A stretch of 64,000 nt of DNA from Chitinivorax sp. B (GTDB lineage: Bacteria > Pseudomonadota > Gammaproteobacteria > Burkholderiales > SCOH01). The translations under genes and the position numbers were made by a program. Position 1 is the stretch's first letter. Each line of letters starts with the position of its first letter. Where the stretch lies: the NCBI RefSeq assembly GCF_005503445.1, contig NZ_SCOH01000004.1, positions 147,517 to 211,516 of the forward strand, given 5' to 3'. Below are positions 17,908-26,705 of the stretch, piece after piece. The notes below the pieces were generated by a model. It did no database searches, had not been told where the DNA came from, and worked only from the letters and a program-made list of their open reading frames with translations.

Positions 17908-18791
17908 CCCAACCCGTTCTCAACATCATAGGTGCAGGGCGGGCAGGCCGAGTCATAGCCCGATTGTTGCTGCAACATCAGTTGGTGACACTAGGTGGCG
18001 TGTACAACCGTACCCTCGCGTCCACCCAGGCAGCAATCAACTGGCTGGGTTCTGGGTTGGCGGTTGAGCACATTGCCCAATTACCCCCTGCTGATTATTG
18101 GTTGATTGCTACGCCTGATGACCAACTCGGCAATACGGCCAGCCAGCTGGCCCATGTTGCCCGAGTGCGGCCAGGTAATACGATCCTTCATCTGTCCGGT
18201 TCACAAGCATCGGACAGGTTGTCTGCCCCATGGGTAGACAACGTCAAGCTGGCCAGCTTGCACCCACTCATGAGCTTTGCCGAACCTGACAGCGCACTGG
18301 CGCGGTTTCCTGGCACCTACTGTGCCATAGAGGGAGATGCTGTAGCAGTTTCCACCTTGACTCAATGGATCACTGCAGTGGGTGGTCATCCCTTCACCTT
18401 GCTCGCGGCACAAAAGACGCTGTACCACGCAGCAGCTGTCCAAGGCTGTAACAATCTGGTGGCCTTGCTGGAAACCAGCTTGCAATGTTTCGAACGGGCC
18501 GGTTTGCCACGTGCGGCGGCGATGACTGCGCTGTTACCACTATTGCAAGGCACATTGAGCAATATGCAGCAACTTGGTACCGTCAAAGGGCTGACTGGGC
18601 CCATCGCAAGAGGTGATACGACGGTGATTGTGGCGCACCTTGCAGTACTTGATCAGCAACTTCCCAAGGTTGCCGCAATCTATCGTCTGCTCGGACAAGT
18701 CGCCTGTGACCTGTCTGCCAAACAAGGCACTGCGTCATCTGGGCAACTGGCAACCATCCGAGCATTGCTGGATAAGCCAAACACAGGTTAA
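17904..18791 (+). CDS. Rossmann-like plus DUF2520 protein (putative oxidoreductase)
   Basis: 295 residues. IIGAGRAGRVIARLL is a dinucleotide-binding loop, LIATPDDQL and LHLSGSQASDRL follow in the Rossmann part, and SLHPLMSFAEP...GTYCAIEGD leads into the DUF2520 helical domain (LLAAQKTLYHAAAVQGCNNLVALLE). The fold resembles 6-phosphogluconate-type dehydrogenases; no substrate is known. Start overlaps the upstream SDR gene as ATGA; the stop overlaps the convergent STAS gene. Confidence 0.85.
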   Translation: MTQPVLNIIGAGRAGRVIARLLLQHQLVTLGGVYNRTLASTQAAINWLGSGLAVEHIAQLPPADYWLIATPDDQLGNTASQLAHVARVRPGNTILHLSGSQASDRLSAPWVDNVKLASLHPLMSFAEPDSALARFPGTYCAIEGDAVAVSTLTQWITAVGGHPFTLLAAQKTLYHAAAVQGCNNLVALLETSLQCFERAGLPRAAAMTALLPLLQGTLSNMQQLGTVKGLTGPIARGDTTVIVAHLAVLDQQLPKVAAIYRLLGQVACDLSAKQGTASSGQLATIRALLDKPNTG

Positions 18792-19087
18792 CGCATGGTG
18801 AAAAGATGATGGAAATTAGCGACCTCCAACACCTGTTTTACGGTCCCCTTCGCATTCGACAGCACTACCGTCTTGTCATGCAAGCGTTCACGCAGCAGCA
18901 ACAGCATGCCCAACGCCGAGCTATCCAGATACTCCACATGCCCGAGATCGATTTCCAACTCGGTAAAATCGTCGTTATCCACTAGTGGGGTGTACTGACT
19001 CTTGAACTCGCGGTATGCATCAAATGTAAAGTGCCCAGCAAGGATCATCCGAATCCTGCTGTCGAATCTTTCAGTCCGAATAAGCAT
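18788..19087 (-). CDS. STAS-domain protein (anti-anti-sigma factor type)
   Basis: 99 residues, a single STAS domain. LGHVEYLDSSALGMLLLLRE near residue 50 contains the Ser normally phosphorylated by a partner kinase, so it likely acts in partner switching. No kinase or phosphatase gene is adjacent. Its stop overlaps the stop of the DUF2520 gene by four bases. Confidence 0.9.
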   Translation of the reverse strand: MLIRTERFDSRIRMILAGHFTFDAYREFKSQYTPLVDNDDFTELEIDLGHVEYLDSSALGMLLLLRERLHDKTVVLSNAKGTVKQVLEVANFHHLFTMR

Positions 19088-19380
19088 GGCTTCTCCAATC
19101 GAGTGTTCAGGTCAAGTCGGTTCATTATAGACAGCGATTTTGTGAATATTGGCAACCAATCCCAATTCATTAAACATCCGTACATGCGGCATCAGACCTT
19201 GATCTTGAGCTTATCCTCAGACCTGCTGACTTATCTGGCAGTGGCAATATCGTTACATCTATTGAAAATTTACCGAAACATTTCATAACGCCCTGTGTCA
19301 CACCGCATGGTTGCGGCCCGGCAAGATAAACCGGTATGCTGCATCCGCCAATGGCATGGCAGTCTTTACACTTCAATACT

Positions 19381-19497
19381 TAGTGCCGCTAGCAAATCCC
19401 AGCAAAGCGCTTCTGGTAAGCAGTGCAAACAAAGACAGTACGTACAAAGGTATGACCCGATTGCACAACAAAAGAAGGGTTTCATTAGCGGCTTTTA
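19381..19497. repeat. degenerate MITE-like element, about 117 bp
   Basis: Aligns along its whole length with the element at 29791-29901: both have GCCGCTAxCAAA at the left end, an internal TGCAAA...TTGCAC repeat, CAGTACG in the centre and GAAGGGTTT...TTAGCGGCT at the right end. The terminal repeats are no longer perfect, so this copy is older. It lies 47 bases upstream of the ampG-like start. Confidence 0.7.
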
Positions 19498-19543
19498 CCA
19501 TGCCATCCAGCCGTCAACCGCCTACCCCACTGAATTCACCACC

Positions 19544-21121
19544 ATGACGTCAGCCCATATCGCCTCTTTCCATCGTATGTTGATCATCTTTGCGCTCGGT
19601 TTTGCCTCTGGATTGCCGATTGCGCTAACGGGACAAGCGATGCAGGCCTGGTTGACGGTGGATGGCATCGATATCGCTACCATCGGCTTTCTGAGCCTGG
19701 TAGGTCTGCCTTACACCTTCAAGTTTCTATGGGCTCCTTTGATGGACCGCTTTGAGCCGCCACTTCTCGGTCGGCGCCGAGGCTGGCTGGTGATTACGCA
19801 ATTGGCGTTGGCAGGTGCGTTGGCGCTCTTGTCCGCCCACCCACCCAAAGCAGATACCACTTTGTTTGCGTTGATTGCGGTAGGCGTCGCATTTTTGTCG
19901 GCATCGCAAGACGTGGTAATCGATGCCTATCGCACCGATGTTCTGAAACCTAATGAACGCGGCTTTGGATCATCGTTGTCTGTATTTGGCTATCGGTTGG
20001 CAATGATTCTTTCAGGCGGCATCTCATTGATCTGGGTAGATGCGGCGCAAGGCTTTGGTTGGAGCTGGCCACAGGTGTATAGCCTGATGTCTGGCATCAT
20101 GCTTGCCGCTGCTGCAGTGTCTTTACTGGCTTTACCTTCTGTGCCGGACTCAGCCACACCACCGCGTACCATCGCCCATCACGACGTAATCGGATTTCTT
20201 GCAGTTCTGTTGGCAGTAGTGGCAGGTTATCAACTCACCAGTCATATCGGGCCCGTGCTCGCCAAACAGCTCCTGTCCAGTTTGGTTACACCGGACCCCG
20301 CCACCAATGGTTTACCTGCCAATGCCAAGAAGTGGGCCGATCTGATCAGCCTGATGTTCGGAATCGCCATCACGCTACCGCTAGGCTGGATGGCCGCCAA
20401 GCTGGCCCGCTTCGAAACACTGAACCAATCGCTGGCCAGCTACTTTTCGCAACCCGGTGCGGCAGCGTTCTTGCTATTCATCATCCTTTACAAGCTTGGC
20501 GACGCCTTCGCCGGCTCACTCACTACACCTTTCCTGATCAAAGGCATGGGCTTTTCCACTGCAGAGGTAGGTGTGGTCAACAAAGTTATCGGCATCTGGC
20601 TGACCATTATTGGCGCACTGATCGGCGGTTTATTGATGACTTGGCTGGGCTTGTTCCGCTCATTAATGCTGTTTGGAGTGCTGCAACTAGTATCGAATTT
20701 TGGTTTCTATCTGGTTGCCGTGCTCGGCAAAGGGGCCTGGGGCAGCTTTGAATTACCGCCATTCGACTGGGTAATCGTATCACTGAAACAGGCGTCAGAG
20801 GTCGATTACTTGCTGCTGTCAGCTGTTGCCGTCGAGAACATTACCGGAGGCATGGGTACCAGTGCATTCGTCGCCTTCTTGATGGCACTATGTAATCAGC
20901 GTTTTACCGCTACCCAGTATGCCTTGCTCTCCGCATTTGCTGCGGTAGGTCGAGTGTGGGTAGGCCCACTATCCGGTGTCTTGTCGGAATCCATCGGTTG
21001 GCCGAATTTCTTCGTACTGTCAGTTGTGCTGGCGGTACCTGGCCTGGTGATGTTGGTGTGGCTTCGCCAAGAGGTCAATCGGTTGGATACGCCCATACCA
21101 GGCCCACTGGCCGATGATTGA
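19544..21121 (+). CDS. AmpG-family muropeptide permease (MFS)
   Basis: About 525 residues with 12-14 membrane segments. LIIFALGFASGLPIALTGQAMQAWL at the N-terminus, LPYTFKFLWAPLMDR, and SASQDVVIDAYRTDVL are the AmpG signatures. AmpG imports anhydro-muropeptides for cell wall recycling and influences beta-lactamase induction. An open frame extends upstream to 19295 through a MITE copy, but ATG 19544 gives the family start. Confidence 0.93.
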   Translation: MTSAHIASFHRMLIIFALGFASGLPIALTGQAMQAWLTVDGIDIATIGFLSLVGLPYTFKFLWAPLMDRFEPPLLGRRRGWLVITQLALAGALALLSAHPPKADTTLFALIAVGVAFLSASQDVVIDAYRTDVLKPNERGFGSSLSVFGYRLAMILSGGISLIWVDAAQGFGWSWPQVYSLMSGIMLAAAAVSLLALPSVPDSATPPRTIAHHDVIGFLAVLLAVVAGYQLTSHIGPVLAKQLLSSLVTPDPATNGLPANAKKWADLISLMFGIAITLPLGWMAAKLARFETLNQSLASYFSQPGAAAFLLFIILYKLGDAFAGSLTTPFLIKGMGFSTAEVGVVNKVIGIWLTIIGALIGGLLMTWLGLFRSLMLFGVLQLVSNFGFYLVAVLGKGAWGSFELPPFDWVIVSLKQASEVDYLLLSAVAVENITGGMGTSAFVAFLMALCNQRFTATQYALLSAFAAVGRVWVGPLSGVLSESIGWPNFFVLSVVLAVPGLVMLVWLRQEVNRLDTPIPGPLADD

Positions 21122-21156
21122 ACAGGGTGCAAAAACATTTCACACCCTTGCCTATG

Positions 21157-21930
21157 TCAGAACGGATAGTCGTAATCGACGATCAGCGGCGCATGATCGG
21201 AGAACTTTACCTCCTTGTAGATGGAACCTGACTTTGCCTTTGTCGCCAGCGCCTTGGTAGCAATCTGGTAATCGATGCGCCAGCCCACATCCTTGGCATA
21301 GGCTTGGCCACGGTTTGACCACCAAGTATAACCTGGCGCCTCAGGATATAATGTGCGCCACACATCTACCCAGCCCAGTTCGTCGAATACCTGTGTGATC
21401 CATGCTCGTTCTTCCGGCAGAAAGCCTGAGTTCTTCAGATTACCCTTCCAGTTCTTCAGATCGATTTCTTTGTGGGCAATATTCCAGTCACCGCACAAGA
21501 CTATGTCCCGTCCCTGCACAATCAGCTCCTGCAAGTGAGGATAGAAACGCTCCATAAAACTAAATTTGATCTGCTGGCGCTCTTCCGAGCTTGAGCCGGA
21601 TGGCAGGTACAGTGAAATCACCGTCAAGTTGCCAAAGTCCGCACGCAGGTAACGGCCTTCCACATCAATATCGACAATACCCAGGCCCTCAATCACTTGA
21701 TCCGGCTCACGTCGTGCATAGATACCCACCCCGCTATAGCCTTTCTTCTCGGCACAGTGGAAAAAACCTTTCATACCGTGTGGCTGCTGCATCAATTCAG
21801 TCAGGTCGGCATCTTGCGCCTTCAATTCCTGCAAGCAAATGACATCGGCAGCCAGAGCAGGCAGCCAGTCGAAAAATCCCTTATTGGCAGCGGAACGGAT
21901 ACCATTCAAATTAGCGGAAACGATACGCAT
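21157..21930 (-). CDS. xth: exodeoxyribonuclease III
   Basis: 257-residue AP endonuclease/3'-exonuclease of base excision repair. RIVSANLNGIRSA at the start, LQELKAQD with the metal-binding Glu34, CGDWNIAHKEIDLKN near 150, and SDHAPLIVDY at the end with the catalytic His are all present. Convergent with the ampG-like gene and divergent from pyrE. Confidence 0.95.
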   Translation of the reverse strand: MRIVSANLNGIRSAANKGFFDWLPALAADVICLQELKAQDADLTELMQQPHGMKGFFHCAEKKGYSGVGIYARREPDQVIEGLGIVDIDVEGRYLRADFGNLTVISLYLPSGSSSEERQQIKFSFMERFYPHLQELIVQGRDIVLCGDWNIAHKEIDLKNWKGNLKNSGFLPEERAWITQVFDELGWVDVWRTLYPEAPGYTWWSNRGQAYAKDVGWRIDYQIATKALATKAKSGSIYKEVKFSDHAPLIVDYDYPF

Positions 21931-22035
21931 CGATCATCCTGCATTCATGTGAAAAGGCGAGTGTAAAGCATGTATGGTCGATTGCGCGCCCTATGCTATG
22001 CTATTTCATAGAATACTAATTATCAGAGTCTTGCC

Positions 22036-22677
22036 ATGAGCGATTTTCGTACCGATTTCATCCAGTTCGCCATCGAACAACAGGTGTTGCTATTTGGCGA
22101 ATACAAAACCAAAGCGGGTCGGCTATCTCCTTATTTCTTCAATGCTGGTTTGTTTCATGACGGTTTGTCGCTGGCCAGATTGACGCGGTTCTATGCTGAT
22201 GCCATCCGGGCTTCCGAAGTTCAGTTCGATGTGCTGTTTGGACCAGCCTATAAAGGCATCTCTCTCGCAGCAGGTACCGCCATTGCATTGGCGGATCGTG
22301 GCCAGAATGTTCCATTTGCCTATAATCGAAAAGAGGCAAAGGATCACGGTGAAGGCGGCACATTGGTTGGCGCCCCATTGAAAGGTAATGTCTTGATCAT
22401 TGATGATGTGATTTCGGCCGGTACCTCGGTGCGTGAATCCGTCAACATGATCGAAGATGCAGGCGCCAAACCTGCCGGTGTGGTGATTGCACTGGATCGC
22501 ATGGAGCGCGGCAAAGGCCAGTTGTCTGCAGTACAAGAGGTTGAATTGGAGTATGGCATTCCAGTCATCAGTATTGCCTCGCTGGATGATCTGGTCGGCT
22601 TCCTGGAAACCCAGCCCGCCATGAAAAGCCACCTTGACGCGGTAGCCCGCTACCGTGCGGAATACGGAGTCCATTGA
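22036..22677 (+). CDS. pyrE: orotate phosphoribosyltransferase
   Basis: Joins orotate with PRPP to OMP in de novo pyrimidine synthesis. 213 residues. [21 protein letters not shown] near the N-terminus and the PRPP motif [17 protein letters not shown] near residue 119. The stop shares one base with the start of the DUF4124 gene. Confidence 0.96.
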   Translation: MSDFRTDFIQFAIEQQVLLFGEYKTKAGRLSPYFFNAGLFHDGLSLARLTRFYADAIRASEVQFDVLFGPAYKGISLAAGTAIALADRGQNVPFAYNRKEAKDHGEGGTLVGAPLKGNVLIIDDVISAGTSVRESVNMIEDAGAKPAGVVIALDRMERGKGQLSAVQEVELEYGIPVISIASLDDLVGFLETQPAMKSHLDAVARYRAEYGVH

Positions 22678-23279
22678 TGCGTCAGTTTCTCGTTGCCGGT
22701 TTGATATCGGCGCTGCTCGTGCCCACCGTTACGGCCGGCACCACCTATAAATGGGTGGATGAGAAGGGTAAAGTACACTATAGCGACAAGCCCCCACTAC
22801 CACAGGAAGCCAAAACGGCCCCATCAGAATTGAACCGTGGTGGTGTCGTAGTCAAAAACCCCGAAGTCCTGAAAGCCGAGCAGGAAGCCAAAGCCGCTCA
22901 ACGCAGCGAGGAACAGAAACTGCTTGAACAACGACGCCGTGACAATGCGCTATTGAAAACCTATACCAAGCCCGAAGAGGTTGACTTGGTACGTGACCGT
23001 GCGCTTGAAGGGATCGATGCCGAAATCAAGTCCTCCCAGCTGCGTCGCAAAACGGTCGAACAGCATATTGTCGAGGCCAACAAGCAGATTGGCCGGTTGG
23101 AGAAGCTGAAGCGCCCAGTGCCACAAGATATTCTGGACGATATCAAACGTGATCAGTCTGAACTGACCCGAATCGACGCACTGATCAAAGCGCGTGAACA
23201 GGACAAGGTTGAGGTCAAGCAAAAAGCGGAAGGCGATAAACGTCGGTTGATTGAACTTCAGGCGGCTACCAAGCGGTAA
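22677..23279 (+). CDS. DUF4124-domain exported protein with coiled coil
   Basis: 200 residues. A signal peptide ends near TAG (about 20), followed directly by the DUF4124 signature YKWVDEKGKVHYSDKPP. The rest is charged and helical, rich in Glu/Lys/Gln, probably coiled coil. Function unknown. ATG 22677 overlaps the pyrE stop (TGATG); the in-frame TTG just before is less likely. Followed by a terminator. Confidence 0.88.
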   Translation: MRQFLVAGLISALLVPTVTAGTTYKWVDEKGKVHYSDKPPLPQEAKTAPSELNRGGVVVKNPEVLKAEQEAKAAQRSEEQKLLEQRRRDNALLKTYTKPEEVDLVRDRALEGIDAEIKSSQLRRKTVEQHIVEANKQIGRLEKLKRPVPQDILDDIKRDQSELTRIDALIKAREQDKVEVKQKAEGDKRRLIELQAATKR

Positions 23280-23296
23280 CAACCTGACAGTATTAC

Positions 23297-23324
23297 ACAG
23301 GCCGCATTGTCGGCCTGTTTTTCA
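23297..23324 (+). terminator. rho-independent terminator after pyrE-DUF4124
   Basis: 8-bp stem ACAGGCCG/CGGCCTGT with a six-base loop and TTTTTC. It contains the upstream TTG of the following open frame, so that gene must start later. Confidence 0.92.
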
Positions 23325-23333
23325 TTCGAAGCC

Positions 23334-23900
23334 ATGCGCACAATTTTAGATACCCCAGTGCTGGGCACCGCTTTTGGCGCAATGGCCAGGACGATCTTGA
23401 AGCTGACCGGTTGGCACCTGGAAGGCCAGGTGCCCGTCACGCCCAAATATGTACTGATCGTCGCTCCACATACCAGCAATTGGGATTTTGTCGTCGGCTT
23501 GCTGTTTGTGATGGCCTTTCGCATCCAGGTGCGATGGATGGGTAAGCACACATTATTCCGTTTTCCGTTTGGCGGCTTGATGCGATGGCTGGGGGGCATT
23601 CCAGTCAACCGCAGCCAACCTGGGCAATTGGTACGACGCACGGTCCATGCGTTCAGTGAACACGACCACTTTGCCATTGCCCTGGCACCTGAAGGTACTC
23701 GCAAGCATGTTGCGCAGTGGAAAACTGGTTTCTACTGGATCGCCCATCAAGCCAAGGTGCCGATTGTACCCGCCTATATTGATTTCCCTCGCAAGACGGC
23801 CGGTATCTCTCCCCCCTTTGAGCCCACAGGCAATGTTGATGTTGACCTGCCGAAATTGCAGGCGGTCTATGCCAATGTGCATGGCAAACGTGCCCGCTGA
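23334..23900 (+). CDS. 1-acyl-sn-glycerol-3-phosphate acyltransferase family protein
   Basis: 188 residues. The acyltransferase motif APHTSNWDFVVG (HxxxxD) lies near residue 44 and APEGTRKHV near residue 119. This short branch is related to lysophosphatidate acyltransferases but has no second membrane domain; the acyl acceptor is unknown. ATG 23334 is preferred because the earlier TTG lies in the terminator of the preceding operon. Confidence 0.87.
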   Translation: MRTILDTPVLGTAFGAMARTILKLTGWHLEGQVPVTPKYVLIVAPHTSNWDFVVGLLFVMAFRIQVRWMGKHTLFRFPFGGLMRWLGGIPVNRSQPGQLVRRTVHAFSEHDHFAIALAPEGTRKHVAQWKTGFYWIAHQAKVPIVPAYIDFPRKTAGISPPFEPTGNVDVDLPKLQAVYANVHGKRAR

Positions 23901-24000
23901 TTTTTAGCTGCCATCATTCATGTCGTTGACATGGTCTGTGCAAGCTGATTAAACTGCCCAGCCTGTTTTCAACTGAAATATCTCTCAAAGGAGACCCAAA

Positions 24001-24030
24001 GTGCCCCGTATCGTCGCCATCCCCCATTGA
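24001..24030 (+). CDS. nine-codon leader peptide ahead of the RNA-repair operon (candidate)
   Basis: GTG at 24001 follows AAAGGAGA (23987-23994), the best ribosome site in the region, and reads MPRIVAIPH before TGA at 24028. The stop lies two bases before the left arm of a long inverted repeat, so a ribosome at the stop would cover that arm. It could instead be the remnant of a lost gene. Confidence 0.4.
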   Translation: MPRIVAIPH

Positions 24031-24031
24031 T

Positions 24032-24192
24032 AGCCGACGACACCTGCATTGCAGAGTCGTATGGCGCGCTCGCGCATCTCTGTCATGCAGTGGACACTTT
24101 GAACATTCAAGCTCCATTTCACGCATCCGCATTCGAACCAGCCCGCGCGGGCGCGCCGTTGTCGTCGGCTCCGAATTTATTCAACTCGGAGC
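24032..24192 (+). promoter_or_regulatory. structured leader RNA of the RNA ligase gene, with switch-like pairing
   Basis: Outer arms AGCCGACGACA (24032-24042) and TGTCGTCGGCT (24160-24170) are perfectly complementary over 11 bp. Inside, CTGCAT/ATGCAG, GCAGAG/CTCTGT and ATG-CGC/GCG-CAT stack into one long hairpin (24044-24090), and GCCCGCGCGGGC is self-complementary. GCTCCGA (24168-24174) pairs with TCGGAGC (24186-24192), which contains the GGAG of the ligase gene. GCT 24168-24170 belongs to both the outer stem and this sequestering hairpin, so they compete. The pairings are visible; a regulatory switch is inference. Confidence 0.55.
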
Positions 24193-24198
24193 AAGACC

Positions 24199-25086
24199 AT
24201 GAAACCCAATTCTCTTGAAATCATCAACCTTGAGCTATTGAAATACCCCCGCACCACCCATCTGGAAGGCTCGCGCCTGCAGGCCGGTGACGAAGGCGAC
24301 AACCAACTGCCTTATACCAGTCTGGCCGGTCGCTATATCGTGGTAGAGGAAAAACTAGATGGCGGTAACGCCGGACTGAGCTTCTCCGCCGGCGGCGAAT
24401 TGCTGCTGCAAAGTCGGGGACATTATTTGACTGGAGGAGGCCGGGAACGCCAGTTCAATCTGTACAAGCAATGGGCAGTGGCCCATGAGCACCGACTGAT
24501 CAATGTACTGGATGACCGCTATGTGATGTTTGGTGAGTGGATGCACAAAAAGCACGCCATGTTCTACAACACGTTGCCGCATTACTTTCTGGAATTCGAT
24601 ATCTGGGACCGGGCGAAGCAGTGCTTCCTGTCCACACCCGCGCGCCAGCAGTTGCTGTATGGCTTACCAGTACTGGCGGTACCTGTACTCTATGCTGGTA
24701 TTGCACCGCACAAGTTGTCTGACCTGATCGCGTTGTTGCAGCCATCCTTGGCTCGACACACAGGCTGGCAGCAGGTATTCGAACAGCAAGTACAACGAGA
24801 ACGACTTGAACTGGCCAAAGCGTGGCAGCAGACAGATCGTTCTGAACTGGCCGAAGGCCTGTACATCAAAGTGGAAGAAGCTGGTCAGACGGTTGCCCGT
24901 TACAAATGGGTACGGCCGGATTTTGTTCAGGCGATTCTGGAATCTGCTGTGCACCATGCAGAACAACCCTTCATCGCCAACCAGCTGGCCACAGGAGTGG
25001 ATCTGTTTGCCCCCAGCCTGACCCACGCTTGGCCCACCACCAGCCAGGTTACGATACCTGTCAAACCAGCCGGGAGGACATCATGA
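24199..25086 (+). CDS. ATP-dependent RNA ligase
   Basis: 295-residue nucleotidyltransferase that would seal 3'-OH and 5'-phosphate RNA ends. Motif I KLDG at 52-55 holds the Lys that takes AMP; motif III GEW at 112-114, IIIa EFDIWD at 132-137, motif IV EGLYIK at 219-224 and motif V RYKWVR at 234-239 are all in order. The stop overlaps the start of the HD-Pnk gene (ATGA), so the two are translated together: the partner makes the ends this enzyme needs. Its ribosome site GGAG lies in a leader hairpin. A bona fide RNA repair role is inferred from the pair. Confidence 0.92.
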   Translation: MKPNSLEIINLELLKYPRTTHLEGSRLQAGDEGDNQLPYTSLAGRYIVVEEKLDGGNAGLSFSAGGELLLQSRGHYLTGGGRERQFNLYKQWAVAHEHRLINVLDDRYVMFGEWMHKKHAMFYNTLPHYFLEFDIWDRAKQCFLSTPARQQLLYGLPVLAVPVLYAGIAPHKLSDLIALLQPSLARHTGWQQVFEQQVQRERLELAKAWQQTDRSELAEGLYIKVEEAGQTVARYKWVRPDFVQAILESAVHHAEQPFIANQLATGVDLFAPSLTHAWPTTSQVTIPVKPAGRTS

Positions 25087-26303
25087 GTCACGATTTGTCC
25101 GCCATGTTGACCGATGCGCACTTGGCCAGTCTGAAAACACCGCAACGATTGATCTGTGCACCCTATTCCATACTGCAACAGTTGGTACCAACCGGCGTCA
25201 GCTCGCCAGACTGGCCTCAGCTGCTGGAAGTCATTCCGCCACTGAAGCGGCTGGCGACGACGCCGCAAGACCCGCGTTACCACGCGGAAGGGAACGTATG
25301 GACGCATACGCAAATGGTACTGGAAGCCTTGTTGGCTCATGCCGAATATCAATCGACCACGCCGGAACGGCAATTTGTATTGTTCTATGCCGCCCTGCTA
25401 CATGATGTCGCCAAACCGGCCACCACCACTGTGGACCGGCTCACCGGTGCCATTGGTCAGCCAGGCCACTCCAGCCGTGGTGCAGTCGATACCCGCATCC
25501 TGCTCTGGCGCAGCGGAGTACCCTTTGCGTTGCGGGAAGCCATCTGCCGATTGATTGCCGTGCACCAGATTCCGTTTTACGCACTAAAGGGAAGCCGCAG
25601 CGGACACTCGCCGGAGTTTCTGGTGCGCAAGTTATCCCACGAATTGATGATCAGCGAACTGGCTTTACTGGCTGAAGCCGACATGCGTGGCCGCATCTGC
25701 ACGGATCAAGCGGAGACGCTGGTCAATATCGAACTGTTCCGGGAACTGGCCCGTGAGGAACAATGCTACGACCAACCACGTGCCTTTGCCGATGTCTGGA
25801 CACGTCAACGTTACTTCAACGGTGGCGACGTACACCCCGATTATGTGTACCACCGTGATGCGGGTTCACAAGTTATCGTGCTGTGTGGCCTGCCGGCTTC
25901 CGGCAAGGATAGTTGGGTACGCAAGTATTACCCGGATTTGCCAGTCGTCAGCTTCGATGACGCGCGTACCTCGCTGGGTCTCAAGCACGGAGAAAACGAC
26001 GGCCAGGCCGCACATTGGGCTACCGATCTGGCCAAAACACACCTGCGGACACAACGACCCTTTGTCTGGAACGCCACACACCTGTCCCGGCAAATGCGTG
26101 CCAAGACGCTGGATTTGCTGTTTGCCTATGGGGCGACCGTCAAGGTGGTGTATCTGGAACAACCACCGGCCGTGCTGTTCGAGCGCAATCGCAAACGCGA
26201 TACCAGCTTGTCCAACGCTGGGATTGAACGGATGCTGTACCGCTGGGAAGTCGTGCTGCCGACCGAGGCGCATGAGGTGCGGTACGATGTAAGCAGCATG
26301 TAA
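25083..26303 (+). CDS. HD-Pnk: HD-domain phosphoesterase fused to 5'-OH polynucleotide kinase
   Basis: 406 residues. The N-terminal HD domain has H67, H75 and HD at 107-108 (LLHDVAKP), followed by the helical HD core to about residue 200. In characterised HD-Pnk this half removes 2',3'-cyclic or 3' phosphates. The C-terminal half is a P-loop kinase: Walker A GLPASGKDS at 269-277, SFDDARTSLG near 294 and the Arg-rich lid FERNRKRD near 365; it phosphorylates 5'-OH ends. This domain order matches the Runella enzyme studied by Munir and Shuman. Together with the ligase it makes a complete heal-and-seal system. ATG 25083 overlaps the ligase stop; the longer frame from 24906 runs inside the ligase gene. 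Confidence 0.92.
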   Translation: MSHDLSAMLTDAHLASLKTPQRLICAPYSILQQLVPTGVSSPDWPQLLEVIPPLKRLATTPQDPRYHAEGNVWTHTQMVLEALLAHAEYQSTTPERQFVLFYAALLHDVAKPATTTVDRLTGAIGQPGHSSRGAVDTRILLWRSGVPFALREAICRLIAVHQIPFYALKGSRSGHSPEFLVRKLSHELMISELALLAEADMRGRICTDQAETLVNIELFRELAREEQCYDQPRAFADVWTRQRYFNGGDVHPDYVYHRDAGSQVIVLCGLPASGKDSWVRKYYPDLPVVSFDDARTSLGLKHGENDGQAAHWATDLAKTHLRTQRPFVWNATHLSRQMRAKTLDLLFAYGATVKVVYLEQPPAVLFERNRKRDTSLSNAGIERMLYRWEVVLPTEAHEVRYDVSSM

Positions 26304-26430
26304 CCACGGGCAATGAAGTTGGCTGTGGAGCCGCGGCCATCGCCGATCACCAACGTAATCGTGCCGGGCCGTCACGTAGGCACGACCAACACCCCTGCGA
26401 GCAATTGTTGGGGGCTGTCGCTATTTGATG

Positions 26431-26530
26431 GGTTCAACCTAGAAACGGTAGTTGGACATCCTCGAAACGACGCACGGCAGCTTCATTGGCCAAGCGCGCA
26501 AGCGGTCAACTGCCGTTTCTAGGTTGAACC
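26431..26530. repeat. 100-bp MITE with 25-bp inverted ends
   Basis: GGTTCAACCTAGAAACGG plus AGTTG at 26431-26455 is repeated inverted at 26506-26530 with one or two mismatches. No coding sequence inside. Different ends from the CTAACAAAACC family. The flanks (26304-26430, 26531-26705) show no gene. Confidence 0.8.
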
Positions 26531-26705
26531 AAAAAGACTGGCCAGGTACAGAGAAAGATACCCAGGTCGCTCAAGTATTCGAATACATTTTCGAAGAGAC
26601 AACACTTCTGGCGTGATTACCGTGGTTTGGAAATGAGATAGTGCAGACCGACTGCACCGCATCACTGCCAGCATGGGATATCCATTCATTTAGAGGCTAA
26701 ACAGC

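Noticed and set aside
24027..24218. 63-codon frame starting TTG just before the RNA ligase
   Set aside because: No ribosome site, overlaps the ligase start out of frame, and covers the structured leader.
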